Positions 18,321 through 26,723 of a DNA stretch of 64,000 nt are shown piece after piece. This stretch comes from an uncultured Eubacterium sp. (GTDB lineage Bacteria; Bacillota_A; Clostridia; Lachnospirales; Lachnospiraceae), in the NCBI GenBank assembly GCA_948468465.1, contig CAOKJJ010000001.1:1-64000 (forward strand), in the 5' to 3' direction. The translations under genes were made by a program, and so were the position numbers. Every line of letters begins with the position of its first letter. Within the stretch, counting starts at the first letter, position 1. The notes below the pieces were generated by a model, which worked only from the letters and a program-made list of their open reading frames with translations, ran no database searches and was not told the origin of the DNA.

Positions 18321-19856
18321 TTATATCCTTATGGGTTCGTTGACAGCCAGAAAGTAGTCCCTGTTCCTTTCCTTTCCCCGCTGCTCCAGATAGTCCATAA
18401 TTTCCAATCGTGCACATTCATCTGCAACCGCAACGAAAACCGTATCACAGACTTCCAGAGCATGATCTTTATCCTGAATAATCGGATGCCCCAGATACCA
18501 GCCCTTTTTATTCATATCGATAAACCCCACAATCTCCAACTGATTCTTTCCTAAGACTGCAATCATTTCCAGCACATTTTTTCCGTATGTGCCAGCTCCC
18601 CAGATTACAGCTTTCTTATTCTCCTTTTTCACAGCCAGCATCAATACATGATACCAAAACCATACGTCATCTGCCTTTTCGCCATTTCTATACTGATCAA
18701 ATATCTGAACAACATCGTCCAGCTGCAGACAGGATTTTTCTTTTCCATCATAATCCCTGACAATCCATTCATAATAATCTTCCAGCTGACTGCCCACTTG
18801 TGAATAAGTATGGTAGCTCAAATAGGTATCATAAGCCCTGTCTGTTATCTGCGGTATCCTGCCAGAACTCCTATATGCTTCGTACTGCAGAAATGCCTGG
18901 TAAATATCCTTTGCGGCAGACCCGGCCGTCAAAAAGCTGTTCTCCTTATTTTTCAATAGTTCCGGCACGCCCGCAACAGGCGTTGATATGATGGGAACCC
19001 TATTTGCCATGCTCTCTGCCAGCACGCCCGGATAGGATTCCACTTTACTGGCTAATATAAACAAATCAGCCTTTTCCAGATAATCCTCTATATTCAGGAC
19101 AAATCCCGCAAAAATTACCACATCCGAAAGTCCATTTTCCAAAACAAACTTTTTGCATTTCTCACCATATAAGGTATTGTTTTCCCCTAGTAAAGTAAGC
19201 CTGACATTCTTTTTATGCATTCTGCATTTCAAAATGAACCTGATAATCTCCATCTGATTTTTGCGTTCACACAAAATTCCTATCGTAATGATGCTGATGA
19301 TCCCTGTTTTATCATTGCCCTTTTCCAGGATCTTTTTGTTACTCTCATATGAAACCCTGATGCACCTTGACACAATACCCAGTCCACTGCCCCAGCGTCT
19401 GGAAAATAACACGGAGTCTGCGCTGTGGTACTGTGGATAAACGTTTAACCAGTCTATCAAAAATTCCTGTTCGTCCGTCTGGTATATATTCATCAGATGG
19501 GGAATTTTTAGTTCGCGCGCTGCAAACTCTACGGTAATATTCAGCTGTGTACTGTGAATTAAATCCGGTTTATAGTTCAGGATGATTTTCCGGATGGCGG
19601 CATAGGACTCTGCTACTTCCGGTATGTTGATACATTCCATGCATGTCGCAATCGGAAACCTGGCCGTAATTGTACTTAATCCGTATGAACTGCATATCTG
19701 GTCATATTCTGGTGCATGAACATTATTGGTATCGTCTGGTATTACCACGAATACTTCACAGCCCCTTTGCTGCATTATATGTGCCTGTGACAGCAATATT
19801 TTGTTTGAGCCTCCTACTACTAATGGAAAATCTGCAAAGTATAAAATTTTTTTCAT
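18321..19856 (-). CDS. Glycosyltransferase family 4 with C-terminal Rossmann-like module
   Basis: The start is set at the ATG at 19856 (MKKILYFADFPL), with GGGAG 8 nt upstream; a TTG at 19871 is less likely. The GT-B part has GGSNKILLSQAHIM near the N-terminus, IITIGILCERKNQMEII, and the donor-site signature ASKVESYPGVLAESMANRVPI. From about residue 410 the recurrent module follows (KKAVIWGAGTYGKNVLEM, GFIDMNKKGWYLGHPI, DTVFVAVADECA). Predicted retaining glycosyltransferase in the cytoplasm. Confidence 0.87.
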   Translation of the reverse strand: MKKILYFADFPLVVGGSNKILLSQAHIMQQRGCEVFVVIPDDTNNVHAPEYDQICSSYGLSTITARFPIATCMECINIPEVAESYAAIRKIILNYKPDLIHSTQLNITVEFAARELKIPHLMNIYQTDEQEFLIDWLNVYPQYHSADSVLFSRRWGSGLGIVSRCIRVSYESNKKILEKGNDKTGIISIITIGILCERKNQMEIIRFILKCRMHKKNVRLTLLGENNTLYGEKCKKFVLENGLSDVVIFAGFVLNIEDYLEKADLFILASKVESYPGVLAESMANRVPIISTPVAGVPELLKNKENSFLTAGSAAKDIYQAFLQYEAYRSSGRIPQITDRAYDTYLSYHTYSQVGSQLEDYYEWIVRDYDGKEKSCLQLDDVVQIFDQYRNGEKADDVWFWYHVLMLAVKKENKKAVIWGAGTYGKNVLEMIAVLGKNQLEIVGFIDMNKKGWYLGHPIIQDKDHALEVCDTVFVAVADECARLEIMDYLEQRGKERNRDYFLAVNEPIRI

Positions 19857-19883
19857 ATAAATATCTCCCAATAGCCCTTCTGC

Positions 19884-21803
19884 CTAAATCCTGCATGCAT
19901 AGATCATCCCTCTGTTGCCCTCTCTGTCCTGATACCAGTATGTATAGCCTGCAGCATCCAGATGTTTTAAGATACTGTCCCTGCCCTTATAGTGCCACTC
20001 CAGCATGATCATGGTAAACTGTCCGAGCATCTTCTCTGCTGCCAGTCTCTCCAGAATGGAATACTCTTCCCCTTCACAATCCATCTTTAATATGATGTTG
20101 CAGCCTTCGGAATTTTGTATAATCGGATGGAACACTTCTGCCGCATCCCTGACCTGTACGATTTCCTGTTCCTCATATTCCGGCTGAACCAGCCCTGCAT
20201 TCCTGTACCATGCATATGCATCTTCCCTGATACTGGCTATCGTACTCTGACCGCAGGTCATATCCCTGTTAAACCCAGCCACTCTCCTGGCATTCTCATC
20301 ACTGATGCCATATGGAAAAACCTCAACCCGTTCTGTACACTGCAGATAACTGCTGAGGTTTTCCACTGCATCCGCATAGGTTTTACGAAACGGTTCATAG
20401 CCATATACTTTTCTCACATTCTTTCTGTTCAAAAAATAAAGAACGGAATCCCCGATATTCATGCCAACGTCCAGCACCACATCTTTTCTGCCATTATTGA
20501 CCGCATAATTCCAGACCTGGTTAACCAGGGTATCATATACGTTACAAAATTCATCTTCCGACCGGATCTTAATCATGATGTCACTGACCCGGACTGCCAG
20601 CCTGACCGCATGATCCTCCCACAACACTTTGATCTGGTCAGCACGTTTCATATAGCCGTCATACAAACTGTTTCCCAGAACGATCTGCTCTGCGCAAATT
20701 CCACGCTTTATTAAGTCTTCTGCAATGCGGATACACTCCTGCATATCCAGGACCATAATGAGAATCCTGTCAAAAGTGTACCGTGCAATCTGGTCGATGG
20801 TAATGACTTCTTTTCCTGCGTACCATCCTCTTTTTTTCCGGTCAATATATGCCTGTATGTGATACATCTCACTGACAGCCCTTTCATTCTGTAGATAAAA
20901 ATTACCCAATCCATAAACCAGTACATTTTCCCTGGAAGGCAGATGCTCCATTACCGCAGCATGGCATCCGAACAATTCCACAAATGCCCTTTTTGTACTG
21001 TCCGGTATGATTAAATTATCTGGAAAGGAATACCTGTCTGTCTGTGTGTCTGAAAGGTTGATTTCCGGCGCTTCCGTCTGCCCTGTGTTTGTTCCGGTGC
21101 CATCCCAGCCGATATGCTTTACCAGCGGCACATAAGGATTGATACAGACACCCTCATTTTCAATGACATATAATGCCCAGTACACGCCCCATGAATCAAA
21201 CCTGCCTGATATGGTGCCCAACAGCATATTCTCTAAATCATTTCCCCATACTGCCAGATGTCCGGACTTTGTCCGGTCTGCTTTCAGGCGTTTTAAAAAA
21301 TCCGTATCTTTCGTGCATTTTTCCCATCTGTCCTTCCACGTTCCCCAGCCCCAACTGGAAACCCGTCCACAGCAGAATGCATCATGCTGGTCTTCCTCCA
21401 GCACGACTGGCCAGCGATACCCGCTGACAGAATACACTTTTTGATTTTGTTCATATCTTGTCAGCGCCTGTATCATAAACTTCATAAAATCCGGAGCCAG
21501 AACACAGTCGTCCTCGATCACAATGACAGCGTCATACTCCTGAAAGACGGAATGAACACCTGTTATCACGGAATCCGCCAATCCTTTGTTCCGTTCTGAT
21601 ACAATCACTTGTTTGTCACACCAGTTAACATCCCGAATCATGCTATTGACTTTCTTCCACTCAGTATCGTCCTCATCTGGTTTTAATCCGTCCTGAAAAA
21701 TAAACAGCTTTTCCGGCAGTATAGTATTGTTTTTGATGGATGCCAGTACCTGCCCGGTATGATAGCTCCGATGATATGTAAATAATATGGCTGCGATTCT
21801 CAC
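19884..21803 (-). CDS. Three-part fusion: GT2-like glycosyltransferase, Rossmann-like module, FkbM methyltransferase
   Basis: 639 residues. Residues 1-270 form a GT-A domain: RIAAILFTYHRSYHTGQVL, ERNKGLADSVITGV and the metal site VIVIEDDCVLAPDF, plus SWGWGTWKDRW, typical of a family of GT2-like enzymes in capsule loci. A module follows at about 290 (ENVLVYGLGNFYLQNE, AYIDRKKRGWYAG). The C-terminal 230 residues are FkbM-like: VLDVGMNIGDSVLYFL, VYGYEPFRKTY, and ILKMDCEGEEYSILERL. One polypeptide may both add a sugar and methylate it. Confidence 0.8.
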   Translation of the reverse strand: MRIAAILFTYHRSYHTGQVLASIKNNTILPEKLFIFQDGLKPDEDDTEWKKVNSMIRDVNWCDKQVIVSERNKGLADSVITGVHSVFQEYDAVIVIEDDCVLAPDFMKFMIQALTRYEQNQKVYSVSGYRWPVVLEEDQHDAFCCGRVSSWGWGTWKDRWEKCTKDTDFLKRLKADRTKSGHLAVWGNDLENMLLGTISGRFDSWGVYWALYVIENEGVCINPYVPLVKHIGWDGTGTNTGQTEAPEINLSDTQTDRYSFPDNLIIPDSTKRAFVELFGCHAAVMEHLPSRENVLVYGLGNFYLQNERAVSEMYHIQAYIDRKKRGWYAGKEVITIDQIARYTFDRILIMVLDMQECIRIAEDLIKRGICAEQIVLGNSLYDGYMKRADQIKVLWEDHAVRLAVRVSDIMIKIRSEDEFCNVYDTLVNQVWNYAVNNGRKDVVLDVGMNIGDSVLYFLNRKNVRKVYGYEPFRKTYADAVENLSSYLQCTERVEVFPYGISDENARRVAGFNRDMTCGQSTIASIREDAYAWYRNAGLVQPEYEEQEIVQVRDAAEVFHPIIQNSEGCNIILKMDCEGEEYSILERLAAEKMLGQFTMIMLEWHYKGRDSILKHLDAAGYTYWYQDREGNRGMIYACRI

Positions 21804-22657
21804 TTTTTACAATTCCTCCGTTCCTTAGCTCTGTCATAATAGAAATGAACGATTTCCTTTCCAAACCACAGCCAGTACAGCCATACCGACTTTGTGATCC
21901 GGTATGCCCGATTCATTTCCACCAGCTGCACATATTTCCATGGGATATGTTCGCTTCTTATAAAGCGCATGGAAGTAGGAACATTCCTGTTATTTCCTTC
22001 AGCCACTGTTCCCGCCTGCGGCTCTCTGGCGTTTTCTTCTTTCAGCACTTTGCTTTCCATAAAAATGTTAGAACGCTTCGCAGCATATTTAATCGCTATG
22101 CCACACAGGACGATTTCTATGGATGCCCCATAATCATACGATGGGAAACGATTTAAAATCTGATGTACATGAATATTCTGAAACAGGTCAAGCGAATAGA
22201 ACCGCACATCGATGCCCTGGTTCAGCCTGCCGTAAAAATACTTTTTCTTTCCATCGCTCATTTTTTCCCGAAAAACATTCGGATGGGAAATTCCCGCAGT
22301 CAGCATGCCCGATCTTTTCCTTACGGTTTCCAGAAAATTTTTCTGCAGTATGACATCTGACGAACAATCCATCAGTATTCCGGCATGGTTTTCCAGTCCA
22401 TAATCCACACCGTTCATAAAGGTTCTGGATAATGAATACCTGTATTTTCCACAGACATGGTCATAAACAATTACAGCTTTATCCTCCAGAATTTTTTTTA
22501 CTACCCTGGCAACATTCTTTTCGCCGAAAACTGTAACCACCAGAATAAAATCCTGAAAAGTCTGCGATTTTAATGAACGGAGAAAGTTTATCTGCATTTT
22601 GTCATTTGGCGACCCATCAAAATCCCGAAAAGTTGTGCTTACTATGATTTGCGGCAT
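21800..22657 (-). CDS. Putative GT-A-type glycosyltransferase
   Basis: 285 residues, overlapping the start of the next gene by four bases. The N-terminus (IIVSTTFRDFDGSPND, FILVVTVFGEKN) and AGILMDCSSDVILQKNF, in place of a DxD motif, resemble small GT-A glycosyltransferases of surface-glycan loci. A clustered aromatic/basic tail (WLYWLWFGKEIVHFYY) could attach to the membrane surface. The assignment is by fold pattern only; family not identified with certainty. Confidence 0.55.
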   Translation of the reverse strand: MPQIIVSTTFRDFDGSPNDKMQINFLRSLKSQTFQDFILVVTVFGEKNVARVVKKILEDKAVIVYDHVCGKYRYSLSRTFMNGVDYGLENHAGILMDCSSDVILQKNFLETVRKRSGMLTAGISHPNVFREKMSDGKKKYFYGRLNQGIDVRFYSLDLFQNIHVHQILNRFPSYDYGASIEIVLCGIAIKYAAKRSNIFMESKVLKEENAREPQAGTVAEGNNRNVPTSMRFIRSEHIPWKYVQLVEMNRAYRITKSVWLYWLWFGKEIVHFYYDRAKERRNCKK

Positions 22658-22755
22658 ATTTCTGTTCTTCCTCCTTCAAAAATTTTTACCCGATTGCAAA
22701 CGCTGGCTTGTCCCAGAGCATAAAATATACTGTGGAAAACAACATCTGCCATCCG

Positions 22756-23232
22756 TTATATTTCATATAGAATGTCGTCTATGGATAATATTGGGCAATC
22801 CATTTTTGAGTACAACATATCTTCAATTTCTTCAAAAAAGGTGATTGGCGTAACAATGACCGCATCTACCGCTGGAAGCTCATCGTCCGGTGTTACCACA
22901 TGAATATCCAGATGGACATTTGCCGCGTTTTTATCAATCCCATATCTGACCCTGATATCTGACCCGCTCAATTCCCTCAGCAAGGTTTCCCCGACAAAAT
23001 TCATACCATAAATAGCAATCTCCTTATAACCCTGTTTTTGCAGATATTCTTCAATGGATCCATTCTGCTGTTTCACCTTTACCCATTGGTTCATCATAAG
23101 ATATAACGCAAGATGCTTTTCTGACACTTTTGATATTTTATCAGCCTTGTCTTTCCAGATATTTCCCGTCAACACGGTTCCCAACGCTGTTCCCGCCATG
23201 AATGAAACAGCTGCCATTACTCCTTTTTTCAT
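22756..23232 (-). CDS. Membrane-anchored stand-alone Rossmann-like module
   Basis: The start is placed at 23232 (MKKGVMAAVSFMAGTALG), with AGGAG 7-8 nt upstream; the frame runs back to 23268. Residues 3-23 are a single hydrophobic segment ending in GNIWKDK, followed by a helical linker, then only the recurrent module (KEIAIYGMNFVGETLLREL, VRYGIDKNAAN, DAVIVTPITFFEEI). The hydrophobic segment could be an uncleaved anchor with the module in the cytoplasm. It is last in the acyl-transfer block, directly after the E3 gene, and is the only protein in this locus with a clear membrane segment. Role unknown; docking or scaffolding is my inference. Confidence 0.7.
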   Translation of the reverse strand: MKKGVMAAVSFMAGTALGTVLTGNIWKDKADKISKVSEKHLALYLMMNQWVKVKQQNGSIEEYLQKQGYKEIAIYGMNFVGETLLRELSGSDIRVRYGIDKNAANVHLDIHVVTPDDELPAVDAVIVTPITFFEEIEDMLYSKMDCPILSIDDILYEI

Positions 23233-23271
23233 ACAATGATCTCCTCTTCTCTTCTCATGTTCCTGCATCCA

Positions 23272-24645
23272 TTATTTCCCAACAATAGCCCTTGCCAGTT
23301 CACGCAATATTTCTCCCACAGTAGGATGCGGAAATATCATATCTGCAATATTCTGAATCTGCATTCTGCCGGCTATCATCATCTCTGCAGCCACGGCAAT
23401 CTCAGATGCACCATCACCAATCATTGTAAAACCAATCATTGTTTCAGATTGTGCATCCACCAGCATTTTTGCCTTTGCCCCATCCTTTTTGTGCTCTATA
23501 AAGTATCTGCCGCTATATGTCAGGGGAAGTTCTTTCGTTATGTATTGTATATTTCTATCGATACATTCGGTTTCCGTCAGTCCGACCGTTATCACTTCCG
23601 GTTCCGTGTATATGATTTTAGGGATGATATCATCATTCATGACTGCCTTTCTTCCGGTCAGATTATCTACTGCAACACGCGCCTGTTCATACGCAGCATG
23701 CGCCAGCATACTCTTTCCGGTCACATCTCCACAGGCAAATACGTTCCGCTTATTTGTTCTGCAGGTACGGTCAATCCAGATGCCTTTCGCATCATATGCC
23801 ACACCGCACTCTTCCAGCCCGTATCCCCGGAGCGCAGGTACCCTTCCAACAGCTGTCAGTACAACGTCAGCCTGCAGACAGGCATTCTTCCCGCCGGTTT
23901 CTACCAATATTTCTTTTTCCTGAAATTCCTTTACTTGTGAACATGTATCGATCCGAATTCCCTTCCGTTCAAGAATTCTTCTGTATGCTTTTTCAATAGC
24001 AGTATCCAGTCCGCCTCCGATTTTATCAGAAGCTTCAATCACAGTTACTTCACAGCCAGACGCATGAAAATAGCACGCTGCTTCCAGACCAGTCGGACCT
24101 GCTCCGACAATTACCATTCTGTGCGGAATACGGTCCAGCCGGAACAGTCCATCGCTGTCAATTATCTGATACCCTGACTTTTGATACAGATTCGTCATTT
24201 TCATTGCATGAGATCCGGTCGCTATGATGAGATATTTCGATCGCAACAACTGTTCCCCTACCGTTATTACAGCCTCTTCATCCACAGAATCAATATATGC
24301 AGTTCCATAATAAGTAGTAACGCCTACATTTTCTAATTTATACACAATTCCCTGCCGGAGCTTTTCAATCATTTGCTGATTCCGCTGCACAACCCGGGGC
24401 TGCTTTACCCAGCATCCGGATGCATCATCTGCAAAAATACCATCCTTCTGATAATCTCTGACAGATTCCGTTATATGCGCTAAGTGAAGATATCCTTTTA
24501 GAGGGATACATCCATAATTCAGACAGGTTCCACCCAATAGATCCTTCTCTATCAAAGCAGTCTTTAATCCCCGCATGCCTGCCCGTTCTGCAGCTTCATA
24601 TCCTCCAGGACCGCCACCTATAACAATTAAATCATATTCTTTCAT
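23272..24645 (-). CDS. lpdA: Dihydrolipoamide dehydrogenase (E3)
   Basis: 457 residues, normal length. FAD-binding GGGPGGYEAAERAG at the N-terminus, redox disulfide in GGTCLNYGCIPLK (the usual Ser before the final Lys is Leu), NAD-binding VGAGPTGLEAACYF, second FAD motif NVFACGDVTG, and C-terminal catalytic His in FPHPTVGE. It reoxidises a dihydrolipoyl group with NAD+. It has no lipoyl domain of its own. It follows the lipoate ligase by 9 bases and belongs with the E1 and E2-like genes upstream, so its substrate is presumably the lipoyl domain of the E2-like protein at 25662. Confidence 0.93.
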   Translation of the reverse strand: MKEYDLIVIGGGPGGYEAAERAGMRGLKTALIEKDLLGGTCLNYGCIPLKGYLHLAHITESVRDYQKDGIFADDASGCWVKQPRVVQRNQQMIEKLRQGIVYKLENVGVTTYYGTAYIDSVDEEAVITVGEQLLRSKYLIIATGSHAMKMTNLYQKSGYQIIDSDGLFRLDRIPHRMVIVGAGPTGLEAACYFHASGCEVTVIEASDKIGGGLDTAIEKAYRRILERKGIRIDTCSQVKEFQEKEILVETGGKNACLQADVVLTAVGRVPALRGYGLEECGVAYDAKGIWIDRTCRTNKRNVFACGDVTGKSMLAHAAYEQARVAVDNLTGRKAVMNDDIIPKIIYTEPEVITVGLTETECIDRNIQYITKELPLTYSGRYFIEHKKDGAKAKMLVDAQSETMIGFTMIGDGASEIAVAAEMMIAGRMQIQNIADMIFPHPTVGEILRELARAIVGK

Positions 24646-24654
24646 TTATTTCTC

Positions 24655-25665
24655 TCACTGCAATTTGCTTATTATTTTTTCGATTAAATCTGTTCCGATT
24701 TCTATACACTGTTTACTCAATCCATTTTTCTCCTTTATGAATTCCAGATACTGCCTGAGATTCCTGCTGTCAGGTTCTTTCCCTTTTAATCCGCTGAAAA
24801 AAGTTTCTATAAAATCTGATTCCATGCAGTCGGTTTCATACTTTACGGATTCAATATACCCCATTTTCTCTGTCAGCGAGAACCGGACCGTTCCCCATCG
24901 TTTCTCCACAATCCAGAAATCAGAAAAATCCTTACCCATAATCCAGGCATCATCGGCCAGCCTTTGATAAAGTTTCCGGATTTCACATTTTTGAATATCC
25001 TGCGTGACCACCTCTGCGCCGGCATAGGTGGACAGAAATTCCTCTTTCATATCTTCACGGATATTCTCAACACAGCACTTATTATTTATTTCACTCATAT
25101 TAATGATTCTGGCTTTAACAGAACGGATCCCTTTATTCACAAGCTTATACTGACCTGGCGTCAGACACATCTCTGCCATATTTTTATCCAGATTAATCAA
25201 AATCGTTCCATGCAATAGCAGGGCATGTGGATACCTTTTTTTTGCTGTTCCTGAAATTTTTCTGTTCTGAAGGGTAATAATATCATTTCTGCCGGAACAC
25301 ACTGCTTCTATCCCTCTTTTTTTCAGGACATTGAGCACGATTTTTAAATTATTTTCTACTGACACGCTATCTTCAGATGAAATAAAAGAATAATTCAGAT
25401 TGCCCAAATCCTGATATACCGCACCACCGCCAGTCAGCCGCCGTGCCAGTTTCACCTGATTCTTCCGCAGCGCTTCCATATTGCATTCGCGCACAGGATT
25501 CTGATTCCGTCCGATTACAACTGCCTTGTCGCTCTGCCATAAAAACATTCCGCATAATCTTTCCCCACGGGCTGTCTCAGAACTAACATGCTGGCACAGG
25601 ATATCTTCAGCCGCCAGGTTGTAATAAACGTCTGCAACTGCAGTTTCACAGATAAATATCTTCAT
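24655..25665 (-). CDS. lplA: Lipoate-protein ligase A
   Basis: 336 residues. Catalytic-domain signatures include LWQSDKAVVIGRNQNP, RRLTGGGAVYQDLGNLNYSF (lipoyl-adenylate loop) and the Lys-bearing RKISGTAKKR, followed by the accessory C-terminal domain typical of full-length LplA. It attaches lipoate to a lysine of a lipoyl domain using ATP. The ATG overlaps the TGA of the E2-like gene (ATGA), so the ligase is made together with its probable target. Confidence 0.92.
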   Translation of the reverse strand: MKIFICETAVADVYYNLAAEDILCQHVSSETARGERLCGMFLWQSDKAVVIGRNQNPVRECNMEALRKNQVKLARRLTGGGAVYQDLGNLNYSFISSEDSVSVENNLKIVLNVLKKRGIEAVCSGRNDIITLQNRKISGTAKKRYPHALLLHGTILINLDKNMAEMCLTPGQYKLVNKGIRSVKARIINMSEINNKCCVENIREDMKEEFLSTYAGAEVVTQDIQKCEIRKLYQRLADDAWIMGKDFSDFWIVEKRWGTVRFSLTEKMGYIESVKYETDCMESDFIETFFSGLKGKEPDSRNLRQYLEFIKEKNGLSKQCIEIGTDLIEKIISKLQ

Positions 25666-26723
25666 ATAATCACGCTTCCAGCCGGAACATCTTTAAAAAT
25701 ATTTTTTCCATTTGCAATAATTGAATCAGAACCAATCTTTACCCCCATATAAACAGTCGTTCCCATACCAATCAGTGTATTTTCACCAACAGTAACATTG
25801 CCTGCCAGCACTGCCCCCGGCGAAATTCGCACATGGCTGCCTATCCTGCAATTATGAGATACAATCGCGCCTGTATTAATAATACAGTCGTCACATATCA
25901 GGGCATCCGTTCCCACCGACGCATGTTCATAGATTAAGGTCCCCTCGCCAATCTGCGCGGTCGTTGCTATGCTTGCCGTGGGATGGATCAGTACAGGCGC
26001 AAAAAAATCATACGACTTGACCATTTGAAACAGCTTTTTCCGCATGTAAAATTGTTCCGACTGATTATCATTTGTAATGCTTCCTTTGGAAACAACTGCG
26101 GTCAGATATCCTTCTTTCCGAAGCTTTGGCAGGACTGTCTCATTCCCGATCACCGGAATCCCATTGATCAGTTCACCTTTTTTCCTGACAGGATCAACGA
26201 TTCCACAAATATTATATGCCTTATTCTGTATGATTAACTCCAGACACATTTGTGCAGGACCGCCACCCGAAACAATGATCAGATCATTTGCCCTGCTCCG
26301 TACAATCTCGGCGGCAGGCTGTTCTGTCTGTCTGATCAGCAATAATACATCTTTCTCCCTGATCAGCTCTTTTCCCTGAAGCAGGCTCAGGTCAACGTGG
26401 TGCTTTTGGACGAGTTCGCGCGCTTTATCTGTCAGATTGTAAGCATGCTCATGGGTTTTTCCAATGTTTACAAACGAGAAATCTGCCTGATCCGTGATCA
26501 CTGCCATTTTCTCCCCAACCTTTAAATCCGTGCCAGCCTCAATATTATAAAATACATATCCTTCACACCCGGCCAGAACATCCTCTGTTTCTTTTGTCGT
26601 TTCAAGTGATGCTACTGCCTGATCTTTTTGAACATAGCTTCCATTTTCTACAAGCCATACGCCAAGTGTGACTACATCATCATTTGTACCAATTCTTGGA
26701 ACTACAACATCATATTCACGCAT
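25662..26723 (-). CDS. Lipoyl domain + subunit-binding domain + NeuD/PglD-type acyltransferase fusion
   Basis: 353 residues. Residues 3-78 are a lipoyl domain (VVVPRIG…, WLVENGSYVQKDQ) with the presumed lipoylated Lys44 in LETTKETED, where other proteins have ETDKA. Residues 98-130 look like a peripheral subunit-binding domain (TDKARELVQKHHVDLSLLQG, EKDVLLLI), the part of E2 that docks E1 or E3. From about 146 the protein is a NeuD/PglD-like sugar acyltransferase: Rossmann-like DLIIVSGGGPAQMCLEL, then left-handed beta-helix hexapeptides from IHPTASIATTAQIGEG to the end, with the catalytic-type His in IVSHNCRIGSHVRISPGA. The normal E2 catalytic domain (HxxxDG) is absent. Inferred role: pass an acyl group from lipoyl-Lys to an amino or hydroxyl sugar. 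Confidence 0.88.
   Translation of the reverse strand: MREYDVVVPRIGTNDDVVTLGVWLVENGSYVQKDQAVASLETTKETEDVLAGCEGYVFYNIEAGTDLKVGEKMAVITDQADFSFVNIGKTHEHAYNLTDKARELVQKHHVDLSLLQGKELIREKDVLLLIRQTEQPAAEIVRSRANDLIIVSGGGPAQMCLELIIQNKAYNICGIVDPVRKKGELINGIPVIGNETVLPKLRKEGYLTAVVSKGSITNDNQSEQFYMRKKLFQMVKSYDFFAPVLIHPTASIATTAQIGEGTLIYEHASVGTDALICDDCIINTGAIVSHNCRIGSHVRISPGAVLAGNVTVGENTLIGMGTTVYMGVKIGSDSIIANGKNIFKDVPAGSVII

Noticed and set aside
25662..26723. Ordinary biotin carboxyl carrier protein
   Set aside because: The Lys context is not the AMKM of biotinyl domains, and a subunit-binding domain follows; neighbours are lipoate ligase, E1 and E3.
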